A stretch of 64,000 bases of DNA from NCBI RefSeq assembly GCF_046530675.1, contig NZ_CP172558.1, forward strand, positions 3,100,001-3,164,000, in the 5' to 3' direction. The notes under the pieces are model-generated. The model saw only the letters and a program-made list of their open reading frames with translations. It was not told the DNA's origin and did no database searches. The position numbers were made by a program, and so were the translations under genes. This document shows positions 32,379-40,641 of the stretch, in pieces. Each line of letters begins with the position of its first letter. Position 1 is the first letter of the stretch. The stretch comes from Chitinibacter sp046530675. GTDB taxonomy: Bacteria > Pseudomonadota > Gammaproteobacteria > Burkholderiales > Chitinibacteraceae.

Positions 32379-33681
32379 TTTATTTGAAACAACCAAGCAT
32401 GAGCCACTCGCCGAACGTCTGCGCCCCAAGCGCGCTAAAGATGTTGTCGGGCAGCAACATTTACTCGGCTCGGGAAAACCACTGGCACTCGCACTGGCCA
32501 GCGGACAAGCTCATTCGATGATTTTATGGGGACCGCCCGGTGTTGGAAAAACGACACTGGCTCGATTGCTGGCACGGGAATTTACGGCCGAACTGATCGC
32601 CCTATCTGCCGTATTTTCCGGCGTCAAAGACATCCGTTCGGCGATGGAGCTGGCTGAACAATATCAAGCACTAGGCAAACGAACGATTTTGTTTGTCGAT
32701 GAAGTCCACCGTTTCAACAAAGCCCAGCAAGATGCTTTTCTACCTTATGTTGAATCTGGGCTGGTGACCTTTATTGGTGCAACTACTGAAAACCCGTCGT
32801 TTGAAGTTAATTCGGCACTACTGTCTCGCGCACAAGTTTATGTTTTGCACGCCTTGAATGACAAGGATCTGAACGAGCTTGTTAACCGCGCTTTAGCCAC
32901 AATGGATAGCGCGATCGAAATTAGTAGCGATGCTAGGCAAGCACTGTGCAATATGGCCGACGGTGATGGCCGACGCCTACTCAATCTGGTCGAGCAATTA
33001 CAGCAAGCGGCACACGTTTCGCAAATCTCGCACATCAACGCCGAGTTTCTAGCCAATACCTTGAGCAATAATGCCCGGCGTTTTGATAAAGGCGGCGACC
33101 AGTTTTATGACCAAATTTCTGCTCTTCACAAATCCGTACGCGGCTCGAATCCGGATGCTGCTCTGTACTGGCTGATGCGAATGCTTGACGGTGGCATCGA
33201 TGCCAACTATCTCTCACGTCGGCTAGTGAGAATGGCCTGGGAAGACATTGGTCTGGCGGATCCGCGCGCACTACAAATTGCGAATGATGCCGCAACGACT
33301 TTCGAGCGGCTCGGCTCTCCGGAAGGCGAACTCGCTCTTGCACAAGCAGCGATTTATCTGGCTATCGCACCAAAGTCCAACGCAGGTTATATGGCCTACA
33401 AAGCAGCAAAAGCACTGGTAAGTGGCGATAAATCACGTGAAGTGCCGATCCATCTGCGCAATGCACCGACCAAGCTAATGAGCCAGCTCGGCCACGGCAG
33501 CGAATATCGTTATGCACATGACGAACCCGAAGGCTACGCAGCGGGAGAAAATTACTTTCCCGCAGGCTTGGAAGGCACACAGTTTTATCAGCCCGTACCA
33601 CGCGGACTGGAGAGCAAAATTGCGGAAAAATTACGCCATTTGAAAATGCTTGATGAGTTATGGCACAAAAAAAATGGCTAG
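32371..33681 (+). CDS. rarA: Replication-associated recombination protein A
   Basis: An AAA+ ATPase of 436 residues from the GTG at 32371 (VNDLFETTKHEPLAERLRP), which overlaps the lolA stop codon; the upstream ATG at 32320 would lie in lolA. Walker A is WGPPGVGKTTLA, Walker B ILFVDEVHRF, sensor 1 GATTENPSFE, and the C-terminal MgsA/WHIP-like region ends with the RGLESKIAEKL stretch. RarA acts at stalled replication forks. Confidence 0.94.
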   Translation: MNDLFETTKHEPLAERLRPKRAKDVVGQQHLLGSGKPLALALASGQAHSMILWGPPGVGKTTLARLLAREFTAELIALSAVFSGVKDIRSAMELAEQYQALGKRTILFVDEVHRFNKAQQDAFLPYVESGLVTFIGATTENPSFEVNSALLSRAQVYVLHALNDKDLNELVNRALATMDSAIEISSDARQALCNMADGDGRRLLNLVEQLQQAAHVSQISHINAEFLANTLSNNARRFDKGGDQFYDQISALHKSVRGSNPDAALYWLMRMLDGGIDANYLSRRLVRMAWEDIGLADPRALQIANDAATTFERLGSPEGELALAQAAIYLAIAPKSNAGYMAYKAAKALVSGDKSREVPIHLRNAPTKLMSQLGHGSEYRYAHDEPEGYAAGENYFPAGLEGTQFYQPVPRGLESKIAEKLRHLKMLDELWHKKNG

Positions 33682-33846
33682 ATACACCCACATGTATCTT
33701 CATGCAAAGCAAGCTCAAACTAAGCCACAGAGCTATACCCATACTCTTGTATAAATCCTCCTTCATAACAGCAAGGCACTACGAATGTAGCAGTGCCTTG
33801 GTGTAAAATCGCCCTATCCTACTTTATTTCTACAGACCCATTCTCA

Positions 33847-35124
33847 ATGCTTGATATTCAATTACTCCGTACCGATCTGGCTGCCGTTGCCAGCCGTCTG
33901 GCCAGCCGCAAATTCGACCTCGACACCGCCGCATTCCAGGCCATGGAAGACGAGCGCAAGGTGTTGCAAACCCGCATGCAAGACCTGCAAGCCAAGCGCA
34001 ATAGCACGTCCAAGCAGATCGGCGCGGCCAAAGCCAAAGGCGAAGACGTCAGCGCGATCATGGCTGAAGTAGCCAATCTGGGTGATGAGCTCAAAGCGGC
34101 CGAAACCGCTTTTGCCGAGCTGGCCGATAAACTTAACGCCCTGCTGCAAACCATTCCCAATCTGCCTGCCGATGAAGTACCTACCGGCAGCGATGAAAGC
34201 GGCAATCTGGAGGTGGCGCGCTGGGGCACGCCGAAAACCTTTGATTTTGAGATCAAGGATCACGTCGATCTGGGCGAGCCACTGGGTCTGGATTTCACCA
34301 CCGGCACCAAACTGTCTGGCAGCCGCTTTACCGCCCTGCGCGGCCCGATTGCCCGCCTGCATCGTGCGCTGGCGCAATTTATGCTCAACACCCACACGCT
34401 GGAGCATGGCTACGAAGAAGTGTATGTACCATATCTGGTCAATAGCGCGTCGATGATGGGCACGGGCCAGCTGCCCAAATTTGAAGAAGACCTGTTCAAA
34501 GTGCCGCGCGCGGATGCCGAGCCTTTGTATCTGATTCCGACTGCTGAAGTGCCGGTAACCAACTTTGTGCGCGATGAAATCGTCAAAGCCGATTCATTGC
34601 CGCAAAAATATGTGGCGCATACGCCGTGTTTTCGTTCTGAAGCGGGCTCGTATGGTCGTGATGTGCGCGGCATGATCCGCCAGCATCAGTTTGATAAAGT
34701 CGAGCTGGTGCAGATTGTTCATCCGGAAAAATCAGCCGAGGCGCTGGAAGAGCTGGTTGGCCACGCCGAGAAAATCCTGCAATTGCTCGAATTACCTTAC
34801 CGCAAAATGCTGCTCTGCACTGGCGACATGGGCTTTGGCAGCACCAAAACCTACGATCTGGAAGTCTGGCTGCCAGCGCAAAACACTTACCGCGAAATTT
34901 CCAGCTGCTCAAGCATGGGTGCGTTCCAGGCGCGTCGCATGCAGGCGCGCTTTAAGAATGAAGCCGGCAAAAACGAGCTGGTACACACGCTCAACGGCTC
35001 AGGTCTGGCAGTTGGCCGCACCTTGGTTGCGGTGCTGGAGAACTATCAAAACGCCGACGGCAGCATTACAGTGCCTGCGGTGCTACGCCCTTATCTTGGC
35101 GGCCAAGAGACTTTAAGCGTTTAA
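33847..35124 (+). CDS. serS: Serine-tRNA ligase
   Basis: A 425-residue class II synthetase starting MLDIQLLRTDLAAVASRLAS, with an N-terminal coiled-coil arm (about 30-100) that binds the long variable arm of tRNA-Ser, and the class II motifs 2 (CFRSEAGSYGRDVRGMIRQHQF) and 3 (GSGLAVGRTLVAVLE). An upstream in-frame ATG at 33793 is less likely. It ends at a strong terminator. Confidence 0.97.
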   Translation: MLDIQLLRTDLAAVASRLASRKFDLDTAAFQAMEDERKVLQTRMQDLQAKRNSTSKQIGAAKAKGEDVSAIMAEVANLGDELKAAETAFAELADKLNALLQTIPNLPADEVPTGSDESGNLEVARWGTPKTFDFEIKDHVDLGEPLGLDFTTGTKLSGSRFTALRGPIARLHRALAQFMLNTHTLEHGYEEVYVPYLVNSASMMGTGQLPKFEEDLFKVPRADAEPLYLIPTAEVPVTNFVRDEIVKADSLPQKYVAHTPCFRSEAGSYGRDVRGMIRQHQFDKVELVQIVHPEKSAEALEELVGHAEKILQLLELPYRKMLLCTGDMGFGSTKTYDLEVWLPAQNTYREISSCSSMGAFQARRMQARFKNEAGKNELVHTLNGSGLAVGRTLVAVLENYQNADGSITVPAVLRPYLGGQETLSV

Positions 35125-35146
35125 AGTTTTGTTGTGCCCACCCTGC

Positions 35147-35174
35147 AAAGCGCACCAATCGGTGCGCTTTTTTT
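35147..35174 (+). terminator. serS terminator
   Basis: AAAGCGCACC / GGTGCGCTTT hairpin with a 4-nt loop and a seven-T run. Confidence 0.92.
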
Positions 35175-35228
35175 GCGCCAAAAGTAAGACTGGTTTAGGC
35201 TGTGCTTAACCCATTCGGAAAAACGCCG

Positions 35229-35654
35229 ATGACCAACACGACTTTGTGGCTGATTGCGGGCGCAACCTTAATCGCCCTTGAACTATTTACCACCACCTTC
35301 TACCTACTGGCGATTGCGGCTGGTTTTTTCGCCGCAGCCGCCGCCAGCGCCCTCACCTTGGGCAGTGCAGCTCAACTGCTGATTGCCAGTATCGTCAGCC
35401 TGATTGCTGGTCTTGCGATCAAAAAATGGAAGAAAGGCCGTGCGTCCACCAAAGCCATGCCCAGTGACGACATCGGCAAAATTGTGCAAATCGAATCTTG
35501 GCTCGATGAGCGCCGAGCACGCATTCATTACCGCGGCAGTCACTGGGATGCCGTACTCGCGCCAGACTGCAAGGCCAGCGATACAGGGACGTGGTATATC
35601 TCTGCAAGCCACGGAACACAATTTGAAATCAGCAATACCCCACCTAAAATCTAA
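35229..35654 (+). CDS. NfeD-like membrane protein
   Basis: A 141-residue protein starting at ATG 35229 (GGAAA upstream). Two to three transmembrane helices at the N-terminus (WLIAGATLIALELF, FYLLAIAAGFFAA and a third) are followed by a soluble OB-fold-like C-terminal domain of NfeD type (IESWLDERRARIHYRGSHWDAVL). It is immediately followed by an SPFH/stomatin gene, the usual NfeD partner; the pair organises membrane microdomains or assists membrane protein quality control. Eleven bases separate the two genes. Confidence 0.87.
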   Translation: MTNTTLWLIAGATLIALELFTTTFYLLAIAAGFFAAAAASALTLGSAAQLLIASIVSLIAGLAIKKWKKGRASTKAMPSDDIGKIVQIESWLDERRARIHYRGSHWDAVLAPDCKASDTGTWYISASHGTQFEISNTPPKI

Positions 35655-35665
35655 AGGAAGGCATC

Positions 35666-36613
35666 ATGGGCTTAGAGTTTTCAGTGATTGTTCTCGCCGT
35701 TGTGATTATTTTTATCGCCAAAACATTCAAAATTGTCCCGCAGCAAACTGCGCTGATTATTGAACGTTTAGGGCGATTTCATGCAGTGTTAGCGCCCGGC
35801 CTAAACTTTGTCATTCCCTTTGTCGACCGCGTCGCCTACAAGCACAGCCTGAAAGAAATCCCACTCGATGTTCCGAGTCAAGTGTGTATCACGCGCGATA
35901 ATACGCAATTGCAAGTCGACGGCATTCTGTATTTTCAGGTACTTGATCCCCGTCTGGCTTCGTATGGCACATCAGACTATGTACTGGCCATTAGCCAGCT
36001 GGCGCAGACCACTTTGCGCTCGGTGATCGGTAAATTGGAACTCGATAAAACATTCGAAGAGCGCGATGAAATCAACCGCACAGTCGTCGCTGCGCTCGAC
36101 GAAGCGGCCACCAGCTGGGGCGTAAAAGTATTGCGCTACGAAATCAAAGACTTAACCCCACCCCAAGCGATCTTGCACTCGATGCAGCAACAGATCACTG
36201 CCGAGCGCGAAAAACGCGCCCGCATTGCCCAATCGGAAGGCGTTAAGCAAGAGCAGATCAACTTGGCAACCGGTCAGCGCGAAGCCGCCATTCAGAAGTC
36301 CCAGGGGGACATGCAGGCCGCGATTAACCAATCCGAGGGTGAGCGCCAAGCTCAGATCAACCGTGCCACCGGTGAAGCTGAAGCGCTACGCCTGGTAGCC
36401 CACGCGACCGCAGAGGCCGTTCAGGTTGTTGCAGCAGCAATTGAACAACCAGGTGGGCTACAAGCCATTAATCTCAAAGTTGCTGAACAATATGTTGGTG
36501 CATTTGGCAATATCGCCAAACAAGGCAACACGATGCTACTACCTGGCAATGCCGCCGATGTAGCCAGCATGGTTGCCACCGCATTGAATGTGGTTCAGTC
36601 AGCAAAAAAATAA
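35666..36613 (+). CDS. SPFH/Band 7 (stomatin/QmcA-like) membrane protein
   Basis: A 315-residue protein with one N-terminal helix (SVIVLAVVIIFIAKTF) followed by an SPFH domain (ERLGRFHAVLAPGLNFVIPF, LDVPSQVCITRDN, LRSVIGKLELDKTFEERDEIN) and a long C-terminal coiled coil with alternating repeats of GERQAQIN-type segments. Such proteins oligomerise into membrane scaffolds and stabilise protein complexes. It pairs with the upstream NfeD-like gene. Confidence 0.9.
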   Translation: MGLEFSVIVLAVVIIFIAKTFKIVPQQTALIIERLGRFHAVLAPGLNFVIPFVDRVAYKHSLKEIPLDVPSQVCITRDNTQLQVDGILYFQVLDPRLASYGTSDYVLAISQLAQTTLRSVIGKLELDKTFEERDEINRTVVAALDEAATSWGVKVLRYEIKDLTPPQAILHSMQQQITAEREKRARIAQSEGVKQEQINLATGQREAAIQKSQGDMQAAINQSEGERQAQINRATGEAEALRLVAHATAEAVQVVAAAIEQPGGLQAINLKVAEQYVGAFGNIAKQGNTMLLPGNAADVASMVATALNVVQSAKK

Positions 36614-36655
36614 AAAAACGCCTAAGCTAAGAGCAGTTCTTTCGGGAGAGCCTTT

Positions 36656-37588
36656 ATGTCAGAAAAAAAATATCGTCTTGTGACTCGCAGCGATTTTGAT
36701 GGTTTGGTATGCGCCGTACTGCTCAATGAACTGGAAATGATCGACGACATTCTGTTTGTCCACCCTAAAGACATGCAGGATGGCAAGATCGAGATTACCG
36801 GCCGGGATATCACAACGAATCTTCCTTACGTTCCTGGAGCCTACCTCGCATTTGACCATCACTTATCCGAAACCATCCGTAATACCGGGGACAAAAGTAA
36901 TCACATTATCGATCCCGGTGCCCCATCTGCCGCCCGTGTCGTGTATGACTATTATGGTGGCAAAGAGCGTTTCCCCACGATTTCCGACGAAATGATGCAT
37001 GCAGTAGACAAAGCCGACTCTGCTGAATTTACCCGCGAAGAAATCCTGAATCCAACAGGCTGGGTATTACTCAATTACCTGATGGATGCCCGAACCGGGC
37101 TGGGACGTTTCCGCAGTTTTACGATTTCGAACTATCAGCTGATGATGGATCTAATCAAATACTGCAAGGATCATACGATTGAAGAAATTTTGCGCCTACC
37201 GGATGTAGTCGAGCGTATCGAGCTATACAAAGAGCATGAGGTGCTCGCCAAAGAACAAATCAAGCGCTGCAGCCGCATTTACGACAATCTGGTCGTCCTT
37301 GACCTGCGCGATGAAGACACCATCTATGCAACCAACCGCTTCATGATTTACGCCATGTATCCGCAATGCAACATTTCCATTCACGTCATGTGGGGAGTGC
37401 AGCAACGCAATACGGTATTTGCAACAGGCAAATCCATTATCAACAGATCATCACAAACCAATATCGGCGCATTAATGCTCGAATATGGTGGTGGCGGCCA
37501 TGAAAATGCAGGAACTTGCCAAGTCGACAACAATGCTGTCGATACCACCTTGCGCGAATTGATGCTCAAAATCACCGCTGATGGTTGA
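36656..37588 (+). CDS. DHH-family phosphoesterase
   Basis: A 310-residue protein with the DHH motifs: RSDFDGLVCAVLL, AFDHHLSE (DHH) and VDKADSAEF, plus a C-terminal DHHA1 domain with GGGGHENAGTCQV. Related proteins hydrolyse oligoribonucleotides, cyclic dinucleotides or polyphosphate. The sequence is closer to the exopolyphosphatase-like group found in many proteobacteria than to RecJ. Exact substrate unknown. It has its own ribosome-binding site (GGGAG) and terminator. Confidence 0.85.
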   Translation: MSEKKYRLVTRSDFDGLVCAVLLNELEMIDDILFVHPKDMQDGKIEITGRDITTNLPYVPGAYLAFDHHLSETIRNTGDKSNHIIDPGAPSAARVVYDYYGGKERFPTISDEMMHAVDKADSAEFTREEILNPTGWVLLNYLMDARTGLGRFRSFTISNYQLMMDLIKYCKDHTIEEILRLPDVVERIELYKEHEVLAKEQIKRCSRIYDNLVVLDLRDEDTIYATNRFMIYAMYPQCNISIHVMWGVQQRNTVFATGKSIINRSSQTNIGALMLEYGGGGHENAGTCQVDNNAVDTTLRELMLKITADG

Positions 37589-37607
37589 CCTACAGACATG
37601 AAATAAT

Positions 37608-37637
37608 AAAAAAAGCCGACGCAGGTCGGCTTTTTTT
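37608..37637. terminator. Bidirectional terminator between the DHH and deacetylase-like genes
   Basis: A-run, AGCCGAC / GTCGGCT stem, 4-nt loop, T-run; usable from both convergent genes. Confidence 0.9.
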
Positions 37638-37659
37638 ATTTGCAATTGATATTCTTCAA

Positions 37660-38559
37660 TCAGGGGTAAACAGCTCCCTGCACAGCGACTTTCCCCACCC
37701 GTCCTGCTAGTGGCTGCAGCTCTACATGATGATAAGGCAATGACTTTAAATCAAGCGATTGCTTGAGCTGCCCCAATGAAACCAGCTGATAACCCTGTTC
37801 CTGCCAAGCCGCAAACAATTGCCCCAACTGCTCAAGGTACTGGGTATCGAAGTCGGCCGCCAAATTAAACACATGGATCGCATTTTCTTGTTCTGCCGTT
37901 TTATTCAGCAACACTTCGATAGATCTCTCTACACCAAGCTCTGGAAGCAACTCCTCCAGCATCGGCAATGTCACGGGAATCTGGACACAACGCGTATATT
38001 CACCTTCAGCAACCGGCCAGAATGGCGAGTGCCCTCGGCAATCGCTGGCAAAACTCAGATCATGGAGCTGGTGAAAACGCAAAGCAGCGCGATTAATTTG
38101 CCAGCCATGAGCCGCATGGGCAACAGGTTTGCATCCGGTCGCAGCTTCAAACAGGCTGATTGCCCGAGCATACAGATCCTTAGTTTGTTGCGAATCCAAT
38201 CGGGTAATCTCACCCTGCCAGAGATAGCGGGCAGCCGGACGGGTTGCATGCTCAAAGATTTCGTCATTTAACCCAGAAATTGCCTTGCTGGCCAGCTTCA
38301 GTAATTTCTTTGCTGGCGTGAAACTACCTAACATTAAGCCTGGCAAGCCGTAACGCTGCTTTAAGGGGATCAGGCTCTGACCGGGCATTTTATGCAAACC
38401 GGCAGCTGGACGCAGAAATCGGCCATTTCTTTCTTCACCCAAAGACCAGAAAAAAGTTGCACCCAGTTCGCGAGAACGCAAGAGTTCGAGCAATTTGGGC
38501 AGGCCATTTTCAATAGCTAGGCTGGTATCTACATCAATTTTGAGAGCAATAAACTTCAT
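37660..38559 (-). CDS. Polysaccharide deacetylase-like protein (ArnD-type)
   Basis: A 299-residue protein with the NodB/ArnD opening FIALKIDVDTSLAIENGLPKLL (Asp dyad), the GATFFWSLGEERNGRF segment and the LHKMPG loop typical of ArnD, the deformylase that acts on undecaprenyl-phosphate 4-formamido-arabinose in lipid A modification. No other arn gene is adjacent, so the substrate is uncertain; it could be another polyprenyl-linked sugar. The HAAHGWQINR stretch keeps the ArnD His motif. Confidence 0.72.
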   Translation of the reverse strand: MKFIALKIDVDTSLAIENGLPKLLELLRSRELGATFFWSLGEERNGRFLRPAAGLHKMPGQSLIPLKQRYGLPGLMLGSFTPAKKLLKLASKAISGLNDEIFEHATRPAARYLWQGEITRLDSQQTKDLYARAISLFEAATGCKPVAHAAHGWQINRAALRFHQLHDLSFASDCRGHSPFWPVAEGEYTRCVQIPVTLPMLEELLPELGVERSIEVLLNKTAEQENAIHVFNLAADFDTQYLEQLGQLFAAWQEQGYQLVSLGQLKQSLDLKSLPYHHVELQPLAGRVGKVAVQGAVYP

Positions 38560-38618
38560 GAATCCACTTAAACGAATTTGTGCTGCGCGATGAGCGCAAA
38601 GCCGATAGTTTAACTGGA

Positions 38619-38948
38619 TTAGCTATGAACCTGAATAATCTCTAGACCCAACTCGTACAAAGTTTGCATTTCAAGCTGATGGCAACGTCTTACCTGCACT
38701 CGCGCTGAAAACGGCTCTGCAGCCAGACCTTGGGTTCGGGCAGGCATGACATAAATATCAAACTCTTCATCCGGCCGCGGTACATAATTGGTTTGTACCG
38801 TCATTCCGGTCACACTCAGATCAATGCAATCACCATAAAATGGCATCCCCAAATCCAAAGGTCGGATTTTGACTTTACACTTTACCAATACGCGCAAAGC
38901 GCCACGCTGATCACGCGCTCTTAGACCCTGGCTCATAGGCAAACTCAT
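38619..38948 (-). CDS. PilZ domain protein
   Basis: A 109-residue single-domain protein. RDQRGALRVLVKC provides the arginine-rich N-terminal c-di-GMP contact region (RxxxR) and CIDLSVTGMTVQT the D/N-x-S-x-x-G motif. It is likely a c-di-GMP effector controlling motility, pili or polysaccharide. It lies 59 bp upstream of the ArnD-like gene on the same strand and may be co-transcribed. Confidence 0.83.
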   Translation of the reverse strand: MSLPMSQGLRARDQRGALRVLVKCKVKIRPLDLGMPFYGDCIDLSVTGMTVQTNYVPRPDEEFDIYVMPARTQGLAAEPFSARVQVRRCHQLEMQTLYELGLEIIQVHS

Positions 38949-39077
38949 GCGACATGAACGAAAATTTTAACGGGTAAATCGGCACGGGCAAAGTACCGAC
39001 TATCAATGCATCTGGTTAGTTATAGGTTTCAGGGGTATATTTAAGCAAGAACAAGCACTTGCAACAAAGGAAAGGCA

Positions 39078-39299
39078 ATGCCCCCCATCATTGATGCAAT
39101 GACTTATAAATCCGATCCATCACCTCACCTCAAATTTGCTGATGCCAATGAGGCAGCCAGAGCCATGGCTCAAATGGCCGAGCAACTCAAGCAAAAAAAA
39201 GAATTCATTATTCAGCAAGGCATGCAACCTGCGGAAGCCAGACAACAAACAGCTCAAAAAATCGAACAAGCCACCAGCAAAATCAATGATTACGCCTGA
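39078..39299 (+). CDS. Hypothetical small helical protein
   Basis: A 73-residue protein rich in Ala/Gln/Lys, predicted to be mostly alpha-helical (MAQMAEQLKQKKEF, ARQQTAQKIEQATSKI). It has a good ribosome-binding site (AAGGAAAGG) and is followed by a clear terminator, so it is an independent transcript. No family recognised. Confidence 0.6.
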   Translation: MPPIIDAMTYKSDPSPHLKFADANEAARAMAQMAEQLKQKKEFIIQQGMQPAEARQQTAQKIEQATSKINDYA

Positions 39300-39331
39300 A
39301 ATTTATCATTTTAATTTTCAAAAACTTAGCT

Positions 39332-39359
39332 AAAAAAGCGCCTGCTATGGCGCTTTTTT
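39332..39359 (+). terminator. Rho-independent terminator before the tRNA array
   Basis: AAAAAAGCGCC / GGCGCTTTTTT hairpin with a 6-nt loop. Confidence 0.92.
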
Positions 39360-39383
39360 CATACCCTGCCTCAGCAAAACCAG

Positions 39384-39413
39384 TTGACGAATCTAGATGC
39401 CGCGTGTTTTAAT
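39384..39413 (+). promoter_or_regulatory. Candidate promoter of the tRNA array
   Basis: TTGACG (39384-39389), 17-18 bp spacer, TTTTAA/TTTAAT (39407-39413), followed by a GC-rich discriminator (CCGGCCT) typical of stringently controlled stable-RNA promoters; the first tRNA begins about 20 bp later. Confidence 0.65.
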
Positions 39414-39432
39414 CCGGCCTCTCTCAAGCGAG

Positions 39433-39508
39433 GGGTCGTTAGCTCAGTTGGTAGAGCGTCTGCCTTACAAGCAGAATGTCGGCGGTTCGACCCCGTCACG
39501 ACCCACCA
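39433..39508 (+). tRNA. tRNA-Val(UAC) 1
   Basis: 76-nt cloverleaf: acceptor GGGTCGT / ACGACCC, anticodon loop CTTACAA with anticodon TAC, T-loop GTTCGAC, encoded CCA. First gene of the array. Confidence 0.97.
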
Positions 39509-39537
39509 CCTCACTTTAGAGAAATTTATACCACTGC

Positions 39538-39614
39538 GGAGTGGTAGTTCAGTTGGTTAGAATACCGGCCTGTCACGCCGGGGGTCGCGGGTTCGAGTCC
39601 CGTCCACTCCGCCA
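39538..39614 (+). tRNA. tRNA-Asp(GUC) 1
   Basis: 77-nt cloverleaf: acceptor GGAGTGG / CCACTCC, discriminator G, CCA encoded, anticodon loop CTGTCAC with anticodon GTC. A CCACTGC leader is complementary to the acceptor 5' strand. Confidence 0.97.
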
Positions 39615-39629
39615 CCAGTTTTACAAGCC

Positions 39630-39705
39630 GGGTCGTTAGCTCAGTTGGTAGAGCGTCTGCCTTACAAGCAGAATGTCGGCGGTTCGACCCCGTCACGACC
39701 CACCA
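39630..39705 (+). tRNA. tRNA-Val(UAC) 2
   Basis: Identical to the first tRNA-Val gene; 15 bp after tRNA-Asp 1. Confidence 0.97.
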
Positions 39706-39750
39706 CTTCTCCTGATGGTGAAGTTAATAGAAAAGTAGTTATACCACTGC

Positions 39751-39765
39751 GGAGTGGTAGTTCAG
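39751..39765 (+). pseudogene. tRNA-Asp 5' fragment 1
   Basis: GGAGTGGTAGTTCAG, the first 15 nt of tRNA-Asp with the same CCACTGC leader, then unrelated sequence; no anticodon or 3' half. Confidence 0.85.
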
Positions 39766-39825
39766 GCGGCGTAGATTAGCAACTTGAAACATTTCGCGGT
39801 AATAGAGTTAGATTTGTACCACTGC

Positions 39826-39902
39826 GGAGTGGTAGTTCAGTTGGTTAGAATACCGGCCTGTCACGCCGGGGGTCGCGGGTTCGAGTCCCGTCCACTCCGC
39901 CA
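39826..39902 (+). tRNA. tRNA-Asp(GUC) 2
   Basis: Identical to tRNA-Asp 1, exactly 288 bp downstream of it. Confidence 0.97.
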
Positions 39903-39917
39903 CCAGTTTTACAAGCC

Positions 39918-39993
39918 GGGTCGTTAGCTCAGTTGGTAGAGCGTCTGCCTTACAAGCAGAATGTCGGCGGTTCGACCCCGTCACGACCCACCA
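39918..39993 (+). tRNA. tRNA-Val(UAC) 3
   Basis: Identical to tRNA-Val 1; second tandem unit. Confidence 0.97.
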
Positions 39994-40038
39994 CTTCTCC
40001 TGATGGTGAAGTTAGTAGAAAAATAGTTATACCACTGC

Positions 40039-40053
40039 GGAGTGGTAGTTCAG
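40039..40053 (+). pseudogene. tRNA-Asp 5' fragment 2
   Basis: Exact repeat of the fragment at 39751-39765 in the next 288-bp unit. Confidence 0.85.
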
Positions 40054-40113
40054 GCGGCGTAGATTAGCAACTTGAAACATTTCGCGGTAATAGAGTTAGA
40101 TTTGTACCACTGC

Positions 40114-40190
40114 GGAGTGGTAGTTCAGTTGGTTAGAATACCGGCCTGTCACGCCGGGGGTCGCGGGTTCGAGTCCCGTCCACTCCGCCA
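40114..40190 (+). tRNA. tRNA-Asp(GUC) 3
   Basis: Identical to tRNA-Asp 1, 288 bp after tRNA-Asp 2. Confidence 0.97.
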
Positions 40191-40205
40191 CCAGTTTTAC
40201 AAGCC

Positions 40206-40281
40206 GGGTCGTTAGCTCAGTTGGTAGAGCGTCTGCCTTACAAGCAGAATGTCGGCGGTTCGACCCCGTCACGACCCACCA
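40206..40281 (+). tRNA. tRNA-Val(UAC) 4
   Basis: Identical to tRNA-Val 1; third tandem unit. Confidence 0.97.
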
Positions 40282-40325
40282 CTTCTCCTGATGGTGAAGT
40301 TAGTAGAAAATAGTTATACCACTGC

Positions 40326-40402
40326 GGAGTGGTAGTTCAGTTGGTTAGAATACCGGCCTGTCACGCCGGGGGTCGCGGGTTCGAGTCCCGTCCACTCCGC
40401 CA
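40326..40402 (+). tRNA. tRNA-Asp(GUC) 4
   Basis: Identical to tRNA-Asp 1, but 212 bp (not 288) after tRNA-Asp 3: the fragment-bearing 76 bp is missing. Confidence 0.97.
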
Positions 40403-40433
40403 AATCCCTGCATCAGCATCTACATTCAAAATC

Positions 40434-40509
40434 GGGTCGTTAGCTCAGTTGGTAGAGCGTCTGCCTTACAAGCAGAATGTCGGCGGTTCGACCCCGTCAC
40501 GACCCACCA
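40434..40509 (+). tRNA. tRNA-Val(UAC) 5
   Basis: Identical to tRNA-Val 1; last gene of the array, with a different 31-bp spacer before it. Confidence 0.97.
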
Positions 40510-40641
40510 CTCGTTTTACCCCCGCACTTTGTAATCAATCAGGATTAACTGTTGCAGCTTATCTACCTCCCCTCGTCTTTGATCGCCACCCACTACCTTT
40601 CAGATTAAACTCAGCAGCAAATACAAAGCATTACAGGCAAT

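Noticed and set aside
39433..40509. Regularly spaced repeats considered as a CRISPR array
   Set aside because: The repeats are complete tRNA genes with CCA ends and the spacers are themselves repeated, not unique.
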